A stretch of 64,000 nt of DNA from Nocardioides daejeonensis (GTDB taxonomy: Bacteria; Actinomycetota; Actinomycetes; Propionibacteriales; Nocardioidaceae), in NCBI RefSeq assembly GCF_003194585.1, contig NZ_QHKZ01000010.1, positions 59,186 to 123,185 of the forward strand, read 5' to 3'. Of this stretch, positions 61,317 to 64,000 are shown piece after piece (within the stretch, counting starts at the first letter, position 1; each line of letters starts with the position of its first letter). The notes under the pieces are model-generated. The model was not told where the DNA came from, did not search any database, and saw nothing but the letters and a program-made list of their open reading frames with translations. The position numbers and the translations under genes were made by a program.

Positions 61317-62459
61317 TCAGCGCTCGTCCTGCCTCCGGATGACGACCTCGCGGGCCAGCAGCAGGATCGCGGCCGCGGTGGGCACGGCCATCAGCGCGCC
61401 GACCACACCGAAGAGCGCGCCGCCGAAGAGAGCGGCGACGACGGTGACGGAGCCGGGCACATCGACCGACTTCTGCATCACCCGCGGGTAGATCAGATAG
61501 TTCTCCACCTGCTGGTAGGCGGTGTAGTAGACCACGCAGGCGATGCCGACCCCGGGAGAGACGGTGAAGCCGATCGCGGAGACGATCACGAGCGCGATCG
61601 TGGCACCGACCATGGGGATCAGCGACAGCAGGCCGACCACGAAGGAGAGTGCGACGGCGTAGTCGCCCAGGCCGACGATGAAGAGGAAGAAGAGCGAGCA
61701 GATCGAGGCGCAGACAGCCACGATGAACGCGCCCGAGACGTAGCCGCCGATGCCGCGGAGCACTTCGTCGCCGAGCTTCGCGACACGCTCCCGGCGAGAG
61801 GCCGGAGCCAGCTGGTAGAGCGCCGACTTGGTGGTCTTGAGCGAGGCGAGGAAGTAGAGGGTCAGCACGGTGATCACGAAGGCGTTGAGCAGCGCCGACA
61901 GCACGGCCAACCCGAAGCCCAGGACGCCGCCGAAGGCACGCTGAGCGAGCTCGCCGTCCTCGATGTAGTCCTTGGCCTTGCCGATGAGGTCGTAGTCCTC
62001 GTTCCACTGCTGGATCCGGCGGTTCTCGAGGAGCTGGTCCAACCATCCGGGCGCGTTGCTGGTCAGGGCACGCACCTGCTCGCTGATGACCGGCACGATC
62101 GCCGCGAGGAAGGCAGCGAGTCCGACGAGGACGAGCACGATCACCGCGAGTACCGCGAAGGAACGCCGCAGGCCGCGCCGCTCGAACCATTCGACCAGGG
62201 GGTTGAGGCCGGCTGCGAGGAACATGGCGACGACGACCATCATCACGATGTTGCCCACCTGCAGGAACTGCTGGAAGAGCCAGTACGCCGTCAGGAGGCC
62301 CAAGCCCCCGAAGAAGCCGAGGACGAAGGGAGAGCGGCGCAACGGCTCTCCGGGCTCGCCGAGATCGGGATGGTCGTCGACCCTCTCCTCGAGGGTCTCC
62401 ACCTCGTCCTCGAGCCGATCGACCCGGGTGCCCAGGTTTGCTCCGTCCCCCTTCGTCAC
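61317..62459 (-). CDS. AI-2E family transporter (PerM/UPF0118)
   Basis: A 380-residue membrane protein with about eight segments. The N-terminal acidic coiled region (RVDRLEDEVETLEERVDD) is followed by membrane helices from about residue 45. Typical segments are LAAGLNPLVEWFERRGLRRS near the second helix and GLLSLIPMVGATIALVIVSA in the conserved pair, with YPRVMQKSVDVPG near the end. Members export small molecules or act as Na+/H+ antiporters. It follows the coiled-coil gene by six bases on the same strand. Confidence 0.88.
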   Translation of the reverse strand: MTKGDGANLGTRVDRLEDEVETLEERVDDHPDLGEPGEPLRRSPFVLGFFGGLGLLTAYWLFQQFLQVGNIVMMVVVAMFLAAGLNPLVEWFERRGLRRSFAVLAVIVLVLVGLAAFLAAIVPVISEQVRALTSNAPGWLDQLLENRRIQQWNEDYDLIGKAKDYIEDGELAQRAFGGVLGFGLAVLSALLNAFVITVLTLYFLASLKTTKSALYQLAPASRRERVAKLGDEVLRGIGGYVSGAFIVAVCASICSLFFLFIVGLGDYAVALSFVVGLLSLIPMVGATIALVIVSAIGFTVSPGVGIACVVYYTAYQQVENYLIYPRVMQKSVDVPGSVTVVAALFGGALFGVVGALMAVPTAAAILLLAREVVIRRQDER

Positions 62460-62465
62460 CGGCTA

Positions 62466-63683
62466 TCAGTCCTCGTCGTTGTTGCCGTCGCCGAAGCCGG
62501 AGACGACGTCACGCAGAGCGCCGAGCTGCGCTGCGATCGCGTCGCGACGCTTGTTCATCCGCTCGACCTCGGCGCGCACCGCGGCGAGCTCGCGCTCGGC
62601 CTCGGCCTGCCCGGTGGAGTTGATGCTCTCGGCCTGGGTACGCGCCGCAGTGACGATCTGCTCGGCCTCGCGCCGGGCGCGCACCAGCATCGCCTCGCCC
62701 TCGGACTGGGCCTGCTGCCGAGTGGCGGCGGCCTGGGTGTTGGCCTCACCGGCGCGGGCCTCCGCCGCCTCGGCACGCTGCTCGGCCTCGGTGACCAGGC
62801 GCTTGGTCTCGCTGGTCGCGTTGGCGTGGTAGTCCGCGGCCTCCTTGGCCAGCCGCTCCTTCTCCACCGCGAGCGTGCGGCGGGCGTCCTGCACCTCGCG
62901 GTCGACCGCGGCCCGCGCCTTCTCGACATCGCGCTGGGTGGTCATCCGGAGGTCGTTGGTCTCCTGCTCGGCCGCCAGACGGAGCTGGTCGGCCTCGCGC
63001 TTGGCGGCGGCGACCACATCGGCTGCCTGTGCCTTCGCCAGCGTCAGCTCCTGCTCGGCCTCGCCGAGCATGCGGGTGCGCTGCTCCTCCAGCTCGGCCA
63101 GCTGGACCGTGCGCATGTCCTCGGCCTCGCGGGAGGCGTCGGCCCGGATCGCCTTGGCGTCGCGCTCGGCCTGGTCGCGGATCACCGCGGCCTCCTTGGC
63201 GGCCTGCGTGCGGATGTCTTCGGCCTCCTCCTCGGCCAGGCGCAGCAGCTCGTTGGCACGGCCGCCGAGGCTGGCGTAGGTGGGCTTGTCTGCGGCCTGG
63301 ATCTGCTCCTGGAGGCGGCTGACCTGCTTCTCGAGCTCGGCGACCCGCTGCTCGGAGAGGCTCAGGCTGCGGCCCAGACCCGCCTTCTCGGTGCTGAGTT
63401 GGCGCAGGGTCGCGTCGACGGCCTCGATCGCGTAGCCGCCGCGCCGCACCTGGGGGATGGACGGCAGGGAGACGTTGGGCTGGACGGGCGCCTGCGGGGC
63501 GGCCACCGGCTGGGCGGGCGGCTGCGCTGCGGGCTGAGCCGGTCGTTGGACCGGAGCAGCGGCGGGACGCTGGGCGGGCGGCTGCGCTGTGACAGCCGGA
63601 ATCACCTGGGTCTCCTCGTCGGCTGACGGGGCGCCGGCTCCCTGGCCCTTGTCGTCGAAGATGGACAGACCTTCGTCACTCAT
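62466..63683 (-). CDS. DivIVA/Scy-like coiled-coil polarity protein
   Basis: A 405-residue protein. The N-terminus (MSDEGLSIFDDKGQG) is followed by a Pro/Gln/Ala-rich linker (about 35-80), a short DivIVA-like segment (IPQVRRGGYAIEAVDATLRQ), and a nearly uninterrupted coiled coil from about 110 to 395 rich in Ala, Glu, Arg and Gln. It resembles the filament-forming proteins Scy/FilP and DivIVA that organise poles and growth in actinobacteria. The start at 63683 is preferred; a longer frame has no similarity. A 197-base gap with a terminator separates it from ccr. Confidence 0.8.
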   Translation of the reverse strand: MSDEGLSIFDDKGQGAGAPSADEETQVIPAVTAQPPAQRPAAAPVQRPAQPAAQPPAQPVAAPQAPVQPNVSLPSIPQVRRGGYAIEAVDATLRQLSTEKAGLGRSLSLSEQRVAELEKQVSRLQEQIQAADKPTYASLGGRANELLRLAEEEAEDIRTQAAKEAAVIRDQAERDAKAIRADASREAEDMRTVQLAELEEQRTRMLGEAEQELTLAKAQAADVVAAAKREADQLRLAAEQETNDLRMTTQRDVEKARAAVDREVQDARRTLAVEKERLAKEAADYHANATSETKRLVTEAEQRAEAAEARAGEANTQAAATRQQAQSEGEAMLVRARREAEQIVTAARTQAESINSTGQAEAERELAAVRAEVERMNKRRDAIAAQLGALRDVVSGFGDGNNDED

Positions 63684-63826
63684 CAGCGATGCTTCCTTAG
63701 TCTCGTCTGCGGCTTGTGTCGCGATCCAGCCCAAGTCTGGCGGATACCAGGTGATCTTCCCACCTGGGACCGACTCCTGCTTGCAGGAGTTCGCAGGTTC
63801 GCGGGTGAGTCGTGGGGTGAGAAAGA

Positions 63827-63863
63827 CCGCACCCCGGTCCCAGAAGCAGGGACCGGGGTGCGG
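63827..63863 (-). terminator. terminator of ccr
   Basis: CCGCACCCCGGTCCC (63827-63841) and GGGACCGGGGTGCGG (63849-63863) form a perfect 15-bp stem with the loop AGAAGCA. On the minus strand it is followed by TCTTTCTC and starts 17 bases after the ccr stop. Confidence 0.85.
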
Positions 63864-63880
63864 CGTGGGAACGCTGCGGT

Positions 63881-64000
63881 TCAGATGCCGCGGAAGAGGT
63901 TGATCTGGGTGAGGTGCTTCTCGCGGAGTTCGTGGTTGCGTATGCCGAGTCCTTCTTGGGGGGCGAGGGCGAGGACGCCGACTTTGCCTTGGTGGAGGTT
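63881..64000 (-). CDS. ccr: crotonyl-CoA carboxylase/reductase, C-terminal fragment at window edge
   Basis: The last 39 residues are visible. HQGKVGVLALAPQEGLG is followed by IRNHELREKHLTQINLFRGI, which matches the conserved end of Ccr (GxLxLAPxEGLGIxxHELREK...LFR). Ccr reductively carboxylates crotonyl-CoA to ethylmalonyl-CoA, the substrate of the MeaA-type mutase at 51234. Its codons differ from the neighbourhood: Gln CAA, Lys AAA, Glu GAA, Gly GGA and Ile ATA appear, and every Leu is CTC. Most of the gene lies beyond the window. Confidence 0.83.
   Translation of the reverse strand, partial: NLHQGKVGVLALAPQEGLGIRNHELREKHLTQINLFRGI

Overview
The window is a 64-kb piece of a high-GC actinobacterial chromosome, most likely from Nocardioides or a close relative (Nocardioidaceae). 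The evidence is the combination of WhiB1, a mycothiol-type SigR/RsrA pair, nickel superoxide dismutase with its peptidase, the E1/E2-fused 2-oxoglutarate enzyme Kgd, the mismatch endonuclease NucS, actinobacterial ribosomal protein bL37, and many GTG and probably leaderless starts. No rRNA, prophage, insertion sequence or CRISPR array is visible. One tRNA gene, tRNA-Arg(CCG), is present. Both window edges cut genes: an ECF sigma factor on the left and crotonyl-CoA carboxylase/reductase on the right.

Layout. (1) 1-4.5 kb: ECF sigma factor, degenerate GGDEF protein, SRAP DNA-repair protein, small hydrolase, then sigR-rsrA-bL37-thioesterase with a recognisable SigR-type promoter. (2) 4.5-9.8 kb: a LysR-regulated catabolic set (flavin monooxygenase, SDR, amidohydrolase) facing a ThDP-dependent enzyme. 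(3) 9.8-18.2 kb: DUF2785 protein, PdtaS histidine kinase, WhiB1, SigF-like sigma factor with RsbW-like partner, sodN/sodX, malic enzyme and two oxidoreductases. (4) 18.2-24.2 kb: DUF6104 protein, kgd, a secreted protein built from two similar halves, and tRNA-Arg. (5) 24.2-36.9 kb: one long co-directional block argS-lysA-hom-thrC-thrB-rho-rpmE-prfA-prmC-tsaC-wecA. (6) 36.9-45.2 kb: two AtpI-like proteins, atpBEFHAGDC and a DUF2550 protein. Blocks 5 and 6 follow the order I remember for Mycobacterium tuberculosis Rv1292-Rv1312. (7) 45.2-50.1 kb: an accessory TetR/monooxygenase/SDR/MFS/NTF2-like cluster interrupting that conserved order. (8) 50.1-64 kb: cobalamin adenosyltransferase, orphan STAS protein, MeaA-type ethylmalonyl-CoA mutase, ferritin, D-amino-acid oxidase, NucS, 3-hydroxyacyl-CoA dehydrogenase, a GH114-like secreted protein, a SigE-family sigma factor with a membrane-anchored partner, an AI-2E family permease, a DivIVA/Scy-like coiled-coil protein and the end of ccr.

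How the genes work together. Aspartate-family synthesis (lysA, hom, thrC, thrB) sits with translation termination (prfA with its methylase prmC, rpmE) and transcription termination (rho), then ATP synthase. Ethylmalonyl-CoA mutase, its cofactor enzyme, a hydroxybutyryl-CoA-type dehydrogenase and Ccr point to an ethylmalonyl-CoA route for C2 assimilation or butyryl-CoA metabolism. Several stress regulators (SigR/RsrA, SigF/RsbW, WhiB1, PdtaS, orphan STAS) are concentrated here.

The most unusual observation is the Rho factor at 30798-32675. Its P-loop lysine is replaced by arginine, the residue matching E. coli Ser266 is glycine, and its N-terminal insertion carries a long Gln/Asn-rich, prion-like tract encoded by short DNA repeats. 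Other points worth following are a pair of tandem palindromic operators before the STAS gene, a candidate iron box ahead of a Cys-rich basic protein and ferritin, a C-N-C domain order in the 3-hydroxyacyl-CoA dehydrogenase, and the internal duplication in the secreted protein at 22.4-23.8 kb.
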